The position numbers and the translations under genes are program-made. Of a stretch of DNA of 64,000 nucleotides, positions 44,372 to 52,050 are shown in pieces. A model generated the notes under the pieces. It saw nothing but the letters and a program-made list of their open reading frames with translations, did no database searches and was not told the DNA's origin. This stretch comes from Bacteroidota bacterium. Lineage in GTDB: Bacteria; Bacteroidota; Bacteroidia; JAHEXY01. Each line of letters starts with the position of its first letter. Position 1 is the stretch's first letter. The DNA lies in NCBI GenBank assembly GCA_023251875.1, contig JAHEXY010000001.1, positions 1-64,000 of the forward strand. The letters run 5' to 3'.

Positions 44372-44419
44372 ATAATTAATGAAAAGCAAATTGTATAAAT
44401 AGGAGTTACTTTAATAAAA

Positions 44420-44941
44420 ATGACAATACTAAAAAAATTACGACTATTATTTATTGGGACATTCGTTGTTCTCATAGCTTATTATTGTTTTCCACAAGGC
44501 AAATTTCCTGCCACCGTTACCATTGACAACATACTGGTTTTAAAATCTAAAAGGCAACTTTTGGCATATTCAAACGGGCAACTTATTAAAACTTACAAAA
44601 TTTCTCTTGGCCGTAATCCAAAAAGACAAAAGGAATACGAGGGTGACAAAAAAACACCCGAAGGAAAATACACTATCAACGAAAAAAATTCAAAAAGTGA
44701 TTTCTATAAAAACTTAGGAATTTCATACCCAAATCAAGCAGATATTGAAAGAGCAAGAAAAATGAAACAGCCTACAGGTGGCAGCATAAAAATACACGGA
44801 CTTAAAAATGGTTTTGCCTTTATTGGTAAATTTCAAAGATGGATAGACTGGACTGCAGGCTGCATAGCCTTGACTAACGAAGAAATTGACGAATTATATG
44901 AGCACACCCCCATAGGCACCCAAATTGAAATCAAACCTTGA
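44420..44941 (+). CDS. L,D-transpeptidase (YkuD family)
   Basis: 173 residues. One N-terminal membrane anchor (LLFIGTFVVLIAYYCF, about 8-23), then a YkuD domain: VLKSKRQLLAYSNGQLIKTY, SLGRNPKRQKEYEGDKKTPE, IHGLKNGFAF with catalytic His126, and DWTAGCIAL with catalytic Cys148. Such enzymes cross-link peptidoglycan peptides or attach proteins to peptidoglycan in the periplasm, through a Cys acyl-enzyme. Size is that of a minimal catalytic domain. Three bp before the lipoprotein gene at 44945, so the two are likely co-translated. Confidence 0.85.
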   Translation: MTILKKLRLLFIGTFVVLIAYYCFPQGKFPATVTIDNILVLKSKRQLLAYSNGQLIKTYKISLGRNPKRQKEYEGDKKTPEGKYTINEKNSKSDFYKNLGISYPNQADIERARKMKQPTGGSIKIHGLKNGFAFIGKFQRWIDWTAGCIALTNEEIDELYEHTPIGTQIEIKP

Positions 44942-44944
44942 AAT

Positions 44945-45751
44945 ATGTACTCACGTTTTTCACTCATTTTTTGCTTTTTTATTTTTAATAGTTGCGATCG
45001 AGTTCAAAAAATAAATGAAGAAAAAACGTTAACTGAAACAAGCATGAAAGATTCTATATTAGAATTAGACATACACATTCTTAAAATGCTTCCTGTTGGC
45101 TGGGGTTATCTTTATAGCGCCCATATTCAAAATAAAACGGCTGATTATACGCCTTACTTTGGAGATACAATTCAAATTGGATTTACAAAAGAAGTGTTAG
45201 AAATTGGGGAGCAGTTACATATTAGCCTCAAACCATCTGAAAATAAAAACAAGCAAGCCTATCTTCCGCCAATGAATGGAGCCGTTTTAAGTAAGCAAAA
45301 TAATATTTGGCTAATTGGTAAAATCGAAAAAAATCAACAATCATATACATTAACAATCAAACAAGGCAAGTATGAAAAATCTGACGAACAAACATTTTTA
45401 GTTGTACCCACAACATTAACCAATAACACCGATGATACTTTAAAATATTTAAGTATGTCGTGTTCATGGTTGCAATTTTACTGCCTTAATAGCAACAAAA
45501 TGAATTTTAACACATGGCTGTGTTCAAAAAATATTCCAATTATGCTAACCTTAGCGCCACATAAATGTATTGATACTGAAATAAAACTTGTAGCCCGGCA
45601 AGCAATAACAACTTCTGATAAAATAAGTATTCAAATAGGAATGTATTTAGTAAAAGTAGAGAACGAACATAATCTTTTTAATCTCTATAATACGTTTCTC
45701 GAAAATGAGTTGAAGAATGGTATCATTTGGTCAAACATCATTGAAATGTAG
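44945..45751 (+). CDS. Lipoprotein: shared leader plus unrelated body
   Basis: 268 residues. Leader and lipobox FIFNSC (Cys 17) with RVQKINEEKTLTETSMKD match the proteins at 11816 and 47405. The body is unlike both: VGWGYLYSAHIQNKTADYTP, GEQLHISLKPSENKNKQAYL, PTTLTNNTDDTLKYLSMSCS and IKLVARQAITTSDKISIQIG, a beta-rich pattern. No family recognised. Placed directly behind the L,D-transpeptidase. Confidence 0.7.
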   Translation: MYSRFSLIFCFFIFNSCDRVQKINEEKTLTETSMKDSILELDIHILKMLPVGWGYLYSAHIQNKTADYTPYFGDTIQIGFTKEVLEIGEQLHISLKPSENKNKQAYLPPMNGAVLSKQNNIWLIGKIEKNQQSYTLTIKQGKYEKSDEQTFLVVPTTLTNNTDDTLKYLSMSCSWLQFYCLNSNKMNFNTWLCSKNIPIMLTLAPHKCIDTEIKLVARQAITTSDKISIQIGMYLVKVENEHNLFNLYNTFLENELKNGIIWSNIIEM

Positions 45752-45794
45752 CCATTTTTAGTTACGATAATATAATTAAAATGCAATGATGAAA

Positions 45795-45914
45795 CCCATT
45801 TTCACGACATTTTAAATGCTTACAAAAATATTGTTGGGATAGTTGAAGCGAAAATCAATCCTAAATTCAGACGTAAATGATTTTGATAAAATAATGTAGG
45901 CGTTTTTAATTTTA
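45795..45914 (+). promoter_or_regulatory. Promoter P16 before the 34-codon ORF
   Basis: CCCATT (45795-45800), AAAATCAATCCTAAA (45851-45865), TTTG (45882-45885), 21 bp, TAATTTTA (45907-45914). The segment 45780-45890 is similar to 47250-47360 (P17). Box matches are weaker than in the other promoters. Confidence 0.55.
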
Positions 45915-45918
45915 TTGC

Positions 45919-46023
45919 ATGAAAAAAAATTTTAAAGTAATGATAACAAGCGAAAAACTTAAAGTATATCAATTATACAATGGAGATAGATTAAAGCTAT
46001 TTAAAACAGGCAGACTAGTCTAG
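45919..46023 (+). CDS. Small ORF of 34 codons, possible gene remnant
   Basis: MKKNFKVMITSEKLKVYQLY then NGDRLKLFKTGRLV and stop. It begins 5 bp after the -7 box of P16, so if made its leader is very short. The motif LKVYQLYNGD resembles PMKIYKLTGD in the open frame at 41644-41855. Its end overlaps the minus-strand gene at 46001 by 23 bp. Probably the 5' end of a broken gene; a short peptide cannot be excluded. Confidence 0.35.
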   Translation: MKKNFKVMITSEKLKVYQLYNGDRLKLFKTGRLV

Positions 46024-46903
46024 TCGCAAAACCTGGAGCTTTTAATAATGTTGGTTCATGATCATTTGTATCTAATAGTAGTTTCAAGTTTTCCAGCTTA
46101 ATTTTTTTGTCGCTAGAATCACTGGCAAATAATTTACCATCAATGGCTGCAATGAGCCGTCCTTTGTGATCCCAGTCGGCCCATTGCCCATTATGAATTT
46201 CAATAATTTTCTCGTTTTGTTTTAAGTAAAATTTTGCTTGATATTTATCATTATTCGATGAACGCTCCATTAAAATTATCGATTTTGATTTTTTCTCTGT
46301 CCGTTCCCTTATTTCAGGCTGTCTGGTTTTATTATATGCGTCATTTCCGTATTTATTTTTTAATTTTTTAAATTCTTGTATTAGTTTCCAACCATCCCTA
46401 TCAAGCCTGCTTGAAAAAATAGATTTGCATTCTTTTTTTACATCATTTGTATGTGGTATAATTTTTATTGCTTTGGCTTGAAAATTTGGATGAGGTTCTA
46501 TAATGCTATGGTTTAATAGTAAGGTATGATTATCTATAAATAATCCGCCACCGCCATAAGTAGTGCCACCATTTGGCCATAAACCAATAGCGGTAAAATA
46601 GGGCGGCTTGCTTATTGCTGTCCAAGTAGAAGATATTGCTGACTGCATTTGTTTTTTTGTATATTTTGATGCAAAATAAACAAGCAAGCTTCCATCCGGA
46701 TTCAAATCGCATTTTCTTTCATCAATTCTTCCGTGAAACCATTGTCCAAACTCAAAATAATCTTTATTTAAATTCCATTTTATTAGTTGTATCCAATTTG
46801 ATGGACCCCTTCTAAATAGTACTGCCACATTTGCTTCTCTAGCTACAATAAAGAAAAGCCTTGCAGGATTTTTTATTTGTTTTTCTCCTGAGAGTTGAAT
46901 CAT
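46001..46903 (-). CDS. Conserved hypothetical protein
   Basis: 300 residues, no signal peptide. N-terminal PARLFFIVAREANVAVLFRR, GPSNWIQLIKWNLNKDYFEF, GQWFHGRIDERKCDLNPDGS, LLVYFASKYTKK: this block follows a pattern I recall from uncharacterised proteins in many bacteria (a C-x-L-S/N-PDG turn after a GRIYE-like stretch). The later part is charged with NGQWADWDHKGRLIAAIDGK like a beta-propeller blade. No function known. It stands alone; 46904-47260 holds no recognisable gene. Confidence 0.65.
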   Translation of the reverse strand: MIQLSGEKQIKNPARLFFIVAREANVAVLFRRGPSNWIQLIKWNLNKDYFEFGQWFHGRIDERKCDLNPDGSLLVYFASKYTKKQMQSAISSTWTAISKPPYFTAIGLWPNGGTTYGGGGLFIDNHTLLLNHSIIEPHPNFQAKAIKIIPHTNDVKKECKSIFSSRLDRDGWKLIQEFKKLKNKYGNDAYNKTRQPEIRERTEKKSKSIILMERSSNNDKYQAKFYLKQNEKIIEIHNGQWADWDHKGRLIAAIDGKLFASDSSDKKIKLENLKLLLDTNDHEPTLLKAPGFATRLVCLF

Positions 46904-47260
46904 TTTAGTTGAGTTTGCATAATGAATTCTGGTTTCTGTATTTTATATCCCTTTGCTCAAATGATCAGTAGGATGACTTAAGCAAGCAGTATAGCAAAAA
47001 AAATATCATGAAATTTGATGGTAGTATTCGAACCGGCCTCATGGAATAATATAATATAAATTTTGTAAAGTTAGCATTAACTCTAAAATGAAACAATATC
47101 AAGTAAAGGCCTTTAAGGAGTTTATCTCACAGCATTGCAAACAAAAATGCACTAACATTCATACTTGTAGTAGCATATTTAATGGGAAACATCCTTAAAA
47201 TATTTTTTGATAAACCACTATTGAATAGTCTTTAACTAGAATTAAAAATGTAATGATGAA

Positions 47261-47382
47261 ACCCATTTTTACGATATTTAAGATACTTACAAAAAGATAG
47301 TTGGGATAGTAAAAACGAAAAGATCAATCCTAAATTCAAGCATAATTGATTTTGATAAAATTGAAAATATGGTTTATCATTG
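47261..47382 (+). promoter_or_regulatory. Promoter P17 (three-part class) for the lipoprotein at 47405
   Basis: ACCCAT (47261-47266), 53 bp, AAGATCAATCCTAAA (47320-47334), 16 bp, TTTG (47351-47354), 20 bp, TATCATTG (47375-47382). This excludes the ATG at 47369, which lies inside the spacer. Confidence 0.65.
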
Positions 47383-47404
47383 TTATTTAAACAATTATGA
47401 TGAA

Positions 47405-47941
47405 ATGAAAAATAAATCAATGGCTAAATTACAAATTAATCAGATGAACTCATTACTACTTCCATTACTCATTTTTATCTCTTTTAATTTTAATAGTTGT
47501 GATCGTGTTCAAAACACGAATGAAGAAAAAACTTTAGCTGAAACAAGCTTGAAAGATTCCATTATAGAATTAAAATCAAATAAAACAATTGAAACAGATA
47601 ATTTCATTACTACCCCATGTGCAATTATTGTTTCACCTACCGCCCATAAAGTAGATAGTTTAAAAAAAATAAATGAAGAAGATTTTTATACTGTTGCAGA
47701 CGATAATCAATTTTATATTGCTGTGGCAAGAAAATATTTAGACTCAACAAAAGCTACTATCATTAACAAAGAATCAATTGGGTCATTAAAATTTAAAATC
47801 AATGATGGAAAAATTGTTGAAAGCAATTTATCAGAATTGTGCTGGGGTATTTTATTATTCAACGGACAAGCAGCACCCATTCAGGCCGACATAAGCGTTT
47901 TTAGTTCTGAATACAAAAAGTATATGAATATAAAAAAATAA
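47405..47941 (+). CDS. Lipoprotein: shared leader plus unrelated body
   Basis: 178 residues from ATG 47405; ATG 47444 (MNSLLLPLLIFISF) is an alternative that gives a cleaner leader. Lipobox FNFNSC, then RVQNTNEEKTLAETSLKDS, the same leader segment as at 11816 and 44945. The body (FITTPCAIIVSPTAHKVDSL, EDFYTVADDNQFYIAVARKY, SLKFKINDGKIVESNLSELC) is unrelated to the other two. No family recognised. Confidence 0.7.
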   Translation: MKNKSMAKLQINQMNSLLLPLLIFISFNFNSCDRVQNTNEEKTLAETSLKDSIIELKSNKTIETDNFITTPCAIIVSPTAHKVDSLKKINEEDFYTVADDNQFYIAVARKYLDSTKATIINKESIGSLKFKINDGKIVESNLSELCWGILLFNGQAAPIQADISVFSSEYKKYMNIKK

Positions 47942-47964
47942 GCGGAGATGAAGAATACTGCATT

Positions 47965-48459
47965 TTATACTCCCAACTCATCTGCCAAATCAATATATTT
48001 TCCCAGATAAACAGGTTGAGATCGAATTTTATCGAGTCCAAGCGTATCAAATTCATCTAAATTTTCTTTTGCTAATACCCCCAAATAAGACAAAGCTTGA
48101 TTTATGGTTGAAACTGTTTTGCTTGCCAATTGTTTTCCGCAAAACACATTGGCGCATTGATCTCCAACTCCTCCAAAATAATGCGTTACAAGTATAGCAT
48201 ATTCAGGTCTTTCACACTTTGATATTTTACACATTAAATCGGCTAAAACCATTTCTGAGGGAAATAGTCTGTTTTTAATTGTAGCAAGTTCCAAATAACC
48301 GGATGTGCCTAATTTTGCTTGCCAATAAGCAGCATAATAATGGTCAATATGAAATAATGTTAAATTAAATTCAAGTGAAATTCCAAACAAATCAAATTCT
48401 TCAGCAAGCGTTTTATCGTATTCATTTTTTAATAGAATGGCTGTGATGGAATGTCCCAT
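47965..48459 (-). CDS. Conserved hypothetical cytoplasmic protein
   Basis: 164 residues starting MGHSITAILLKNEY, no signal peptide. Motifs: FDLFGISLEFNLTLFHIDHY, YAAYWQAKLGTSGYLEL, THYFGGVGDQCANVFCGKQL, INQALSYLGV. I believe similar MGHxxTAxxLK proteins exist in other Bacteroidota, but I know no function. It starts 4 bp after the stop of 48464-49078, with which it shares its first 12 codons. Confidence 0.65.
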   Translation of the reverse strand: MGHSITAILLKNEYDKTLAEEFDLFGISLEFNLTLFHIDHYYAAYWQAKLGTSGYLELATIKNRLFPSEMVLADLMCKISKCERPEYAILVTHYFGGVGDQCANVFCGKQLASKTVSTINQALSYLGVLAKENLDEFDTLGLDKIRSQPVYLGKYIDLADELGV

Positions 48460-48463
48460 AATT

Positions 48464-49078
48464 TTATCCCCCCATCTTCTTAATATATTTTCTTGCTTCG
48501 GCTTCTGTTATTGGTATTGGGACTGTGTATTTATATCCATTGTAAAGCATTTGTGTGGTAGCTGTGCCACATAGTTTAACTCCACTTTCAATTCTTTCGC
48601 GAAGTATTCGGTGGTTTTGTGCCAGTTTAAAATCAGAAAGAGTAGTATCAATAGTGGCTTTAAATTCAGCTGTTGGGTAATTATATGCCAATGTTATTTT
48701 TTGAACCAAATCATTTTGCAAGCTTTTTATGTAAATATCTTCTTCGTACATAACTTTTTTTTCAGCAACAGCATACTGAACTATTTTCTTAATTTCTAGT
48801 TTACTGTTTTTAACAAATGCCCACTGTTCAATTACACAAACGGCTTTATTGTATTGAGTAGTATCGGTTATTATATAACTATTCGAATCGCTAAATGTTC
48901 TCGTTTCAAGTACCCAATTACTGTTTATTGTTTGCAAACCTATACTATCGCTTTTCAAAACATTTTGGTATATGGTATTATGATTATTGCCCTGGCTCAA
49001 AACAAAAAATGGAAATTTTAAAAATAAAAATAACAGGATATAATTTTTCAATATTATTGCTGTATTGGAGTGCCCCAT
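48464..49078 (-). CDS. Secreted protein with a transplanted start
   Basis: 204 residues. It begins MGHSNTAIILKN, matching the first 12 codons of the next gene (47965-48459), and then continues as a signal peptide (YILLFLFLKFPFFVLSQG) and a body with GLQTINSNWVLETRTFSDSN, VCVIEQWAFVKNSKLEIKK and a TonB-C-like end (GVKLCGTATTQMLYNGYKY, PIPITEAEARKYIKKMG). The leading 12 residues make an odd N-region for a signal peptide and look like a foreign piece joined to the gene. Function unknown. Confidence 0.6.
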   Translation of the reverse strand: MGHSNTAIILKNYILLFLFLKFPFFVLSQGNNHNTIYQNVLKSDSIGLQTINSNWVLETRTFSDSNSYIITDTTQYNKAVCVIEQWAFVKNSKLEIKKIVQYAVAEKKVMYEEDIYIKSLQNDLVQKITLAYNYPTAEFKATIDTTLSDFKLAQNHRILRERIESGVKLCGTATTQMLYNGYKYTVPIPITEAEARKYIKKMGG

Positions 49079-49446
49079 ACTAAATTATATTTCTTATACT
49101 TTTCCTCATATAATAGAGATTATATAAATTAAGTAACATGTCTATTTTTTTAAAACCTTACCCCAACCCTCCCCAAAGATGATGGCGAGCTTGGAATTCG
49201 GATAATTCCTTAACTTATATAAACTCTAATACTTTCAATTTATTCTTGGTATTATGCCATTCTTTATCAATAACGAAGAAGGGATTAATGAAGTTTTAAA
49301 AAAGGGGAATTAGAAACAAAACTGTTTGAATAACCACAACTGTTTGATAGATGCCCCACTGTTCGGTTTACGGTCAATGCCCCCTTTTTTTTAATTTCTT
49401 TTTAATCTTATGTTAGTGCCCAGTGCTTTTTTGTCGTCTGTATATG
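49079..49446. other. Gap with decayed repeat, no gene
   Basis: Contains a C-rich degenerate block (49158-49185, ACCCCAACCCTCCCCAAAG) and a segment (CTTAACTTATATAAACTC) like that at 39412-39430. The two gaps share ancestry. No ORF or promoter is supportable in the remainder. Confidence 0.4.
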
Positions 49447-50661
49447 TCAGTCGGTGATTATTATTTTTTTAGTCGAGATGGTTTTATTGTCTTGTGACAG
49501 CCTGACAAAGTAAACTCCGCTTGGTAAATTATCCCGACTTAATTTGATTTCTTTTCCTGAAATATTTGGTAGTTTTTTAATTTCTTCTCCAAGCAAATCA
49601 TAAATCACTATCTCCATTTCCCCTATTCCTATATCTTCATTTATTTTAATTGTTGCTGTGGTACAGAAAGGATTGGGATAAATACCAATTGTGAGTGCGA
49701 GCATTTCCGTTGATATAGTTTCATTAATATTTGTAATAAGATCACTTAAAGCTCTAATAAATACTCCGCCACCACCATTAATTCCTGCAAAAATGTTTGA
49801 TCCACTTATGACAAGTGACCAAACATCAGGCGTTAATGGCAAGCCTGTATTAACCTCAGTCCAAGAGCTTCCATTGTTGGTTGATAAAAACACACCACCT
49901 CCATTAGTACCTGCAAATATGTTTGATCCGCTTATGGCTAATGTCCAGACAGTAGCATTTGTTAAACCAGTATTTATGGCTGTCCAGGTGTTTCCATTAT
50001 TGGTTGATAAAAACATACCACCACCATCAGTTCCTGCATAAATATTTGTCCCGCTTATGGCGAATGAACGAACAATACTACTTGTTAAACCCGTATTAAC
50101 CGCAGTCCAAGAGCTTCCATTATTGGTTGATAAAAACGCACCACCTCCGTTAGTACCTGCAAAAATATTTGCCCCACTTACGGATAATGAGACTACTTGA
50201 AAATTTGTTAAGCCCGTATTAACCGCTGTCCAAGTGTTTCCATTATTATTTGATAAAAATACACCGTCCAAAGTGCCCGCAAAAATACTCGTTCCACTCA
50301 CGGCTAATGAATAGACATTAAGATTAGTCAAGCCTGTATTAATCGCAGTCCAAGAGCTTCCATTGTTGGTTGATAAAAACATACCACCACCATAAGTTCC
50401 TGCAAAAATGTTGGTTCCACTCACGGCTAATGAAAAGACATTAAGATTAGTCAAGCCAGAATTAACGGCAGTCCAAGAACTTCCATTGTTGGTTGATAAA
50501 AACATACCACCACCATAAGTTCCTGCAAAAATATTTGTTCCGCTCACAACTAATGGAATAACATTAAGATTAGTCAAACCTGTATTAACGGCAGTCCATT
50601 GAGCATTAGCCTTCCATCCGAATAAGGCGAGCATAATCATTAAAAGTATTTTTGTTTTCAT
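49447..50661 (-). CDS. T9SS-sorted propeller protein with about 42-residue repeats
   Basis: 404 residues from ATG 50661 (MKTKILLMIMLALFGWKANAQ is a signal peptide). An in-frame upstream ATG at 50742 gives MKMKIKDYGI, which belongs to a copied start of the 52011 gene and is not the real N-terminus. About seven repeats of 42 residues (WTAVNTGLTN, LAVSGTNIFAGT, GGGMFLSTNNGSS) form a beta-propeller of the BNR/two-component-regulator kind. T9SS type A domain at the end (GIYPNPFCTTATI, IVIYDLLGEEI, PSGVYFVRL, KKIIITD). Confidence 0.8.
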   Translation of the reverse strand: MKTKILLMIMLALFGWKANAQWTAVNTGLTNLNVIPLVVSGTNIFAGTYGGGMFLSTNNGSSWTAVNSGLTNLNVFSLAVSGTNIFAGTYGGGMFLSTNNGSSWTAINTGLTNLNVYSLAVSGTSIFAGTLDGVFLSNNNGNTWTAVNTGLTNFQVVSLSVSGANIFAGTNGGGAFLSTNNGSSWTAVNTGLTSSIVRSFAISGTNIYAGTDGGGMFLSTNNGNTWTAINTGLTNATVWTLAISGSNIFAGTNGGGVFLSTNNGSSWTEVNTGLPLTPDVWSLVISGSNIFAGINGGGGVFIRALSDLITNINETISTEMLALTIGIYPNPFCTTATIKINEDIGIGEMEIVIYDLLGEEIKKLPNISGKEIKLSRDNLPSGVYFVRLSQDNKTISTKKIIITD

Positions 50662-50739
50662 TGTCTTGTCGTCAGTGATTAAAGTGCTGACACTGCACTT
50701 TTTAGTTTGTAAAATGCCATAATCCTTTATTTTCATCTT

Positions 50740-51062
50740 CATTTCGTTTAATCCTTTAAATTGTTTTCGACATTTTTTAATTTATCTCATCACAATTCTT
50801 TTCATTAGGCTGTTGTTAAAACTATCTTGAACCTGTAACATATAAACCCCACCGGAAAGATTGCCAAGCAATATTTTGCCACTAAAATTATTTTCTTTTA
50901 AAAAGTGAATCGTATTTATTTTTTTTCCTACCACATCATACAACATAACATCAGTAATCATTTTTTCTGAAACATCTTCAATAAAAATTTCATTTGATAC
51001 AGGATTTGGATAAACTAAAATGGTATTTGCATATTGTGTTTCTGAAATTGCAGTTATTAGAT
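50740..51062 (-). pseudogene. Duplicated T9SS sorting-domain end and following start region
   Basis: Closely matches 52010-52330. It holds, in frame, the last 90 codons of the big protease gene ([53 protein letters not shown], stop at 50784-50782), then the intergenic spacer and the first codons of the next gene. No body is attached: only the C-terminal sorting domain of a lost gene survives. Together with the copy it frames the gene at 51073-52011. Confidence 0.85.
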
Positions 51063-51072
51063 TATTACCTAA

Positions 51073-52011
51073 TTAGTTAATAAAAACATTTTTTAGAAAA
51101 ACTCCTCTGTTAGTGGTAATTTCCACTAAATATATTCCGGTAGTTAAAATTGGGTTTAATACAGTTTGAATTTTATCAGTCGTTGTTTCATAAACAACTT
51201 TTCCTAACAAATTTACAATGCTGATTTGAGATACAAACGCACTCTTGTCTTTGGAGTAGATGTATACTTTCTTATCAAAGGAATATACTGTAAATAAGTT
51301 TTCTGTTTTTTTTGCTAATTCATTTTCATTAACACTAGTTAGCATTTCTCCTGTTGTTATTGGAGCATAGGCTTGATCATTATAAGCGTAATCATGAATA
51401 GTGATTTGATTATGTTTAATAGTTTTATTTTGAAAATATTTTTTCGAACTATAATTTACTGATAGCCTCATCCATCCGTAATAATCTCCCGCATTTTTAG
51501 TAATGGCAAATCCTAAATATTTTTCTATTTTCCCATTCCATCCATTTATCCAATTAGTTGAAGCAAAAGAATACCTTTCGCATAACATTATAGGCTCAGG
51601 GAGTTTATTCAACCAACCGGCTGATGAATTTATGGTTTTATTTGATGAAAGAATGGTGGCGCCATAATATGGTACATTACTACTAAAAAAAGAATTAGCT
51701 GTTAAAGTGTCTCCTAAAACTTTATTTTGGCCCAATGGCATTAATGTCATTTGTTCAAACTCCCATGCGGCTGTTCCAATATATCCTTTATCTAATAACT
51801 CAAACCTAAAATCATTCGCACCATCATTATCAATATCTAAATTGTAGGATAGGGTATCATAAAATGATGAAAATTTGGATACAGTATCATCAATATTAAT
51901 TTCCTTATCCGGATTAAAATCATGATACATAATAGTTCCTTGTGCTTTTGCATAAGATGTTGCTAATAAAGATGCAGCAAAAATGCTATATTCCTTTATT
52001 TTCATATTCAT
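51073..52011 (-). CDS. T9SS-sorted secreted protein of unknown function
   Basis: 312 residues. Signal peptide IFAASLLATSYAKAQ. The body has MYHDFNPDKEINIDDT, LDIDNDGANDFRFELLDKG (a calcium-type DxDxDG loop), AGWLNKLPEPIMLCE, KYLGFAITKNAGDYYGWMRL and the conserved HDYAYNDQAYAPITTGEM. This is the pattern of uncharacterised Bacteroidota secreted proteins whose end reads YGWxRLxV...DYAYN. The sorting domain is short (TVYSFDKKVYI, SIVNLLGKVVYE, TTGIYLVEITT). Lies 39 bp after the protease gene, likely the same transcript. Confidence 0.75.
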   Translation of the reverse strand: MNMKIKEYSIFAASLLATSYAKAQGTIMYHDFNPDKEINIDDTVSKFSSFYDTLSYNLDIDNDGANDFRFELLDKGYIGTAAWEFEQMTLMPLGQNKVLGDTLTANSFFSSNVPYYGATILSSNKTINSSAGWLNKLPEPIMLCERYSFASTNWINGWNGKIEKYLGFAITKNAGDYYGWMRLSVNYSSKKYFQNKTIKHNQITIHDYAYNDQAYAPITTGEMLTSVNENELAKKTENLFTVYSFDKKVYIYSKDKSAFVSQISIVNLLGKVVYETTTDKIQTVLNPILTTGIYLVEITTNRGVFLKNVFIN

Positions 52012-52050
52012 TTCCTTTAATCCTTTAAATTGTTTTCGACATTTTTTAAT

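Noticed and set aside
46970-47060. Possible tRNA (TTCGAACC near 47030)
   Set aside because: No acceptor or anticodon stem can be drawn around this T-loop-like string.
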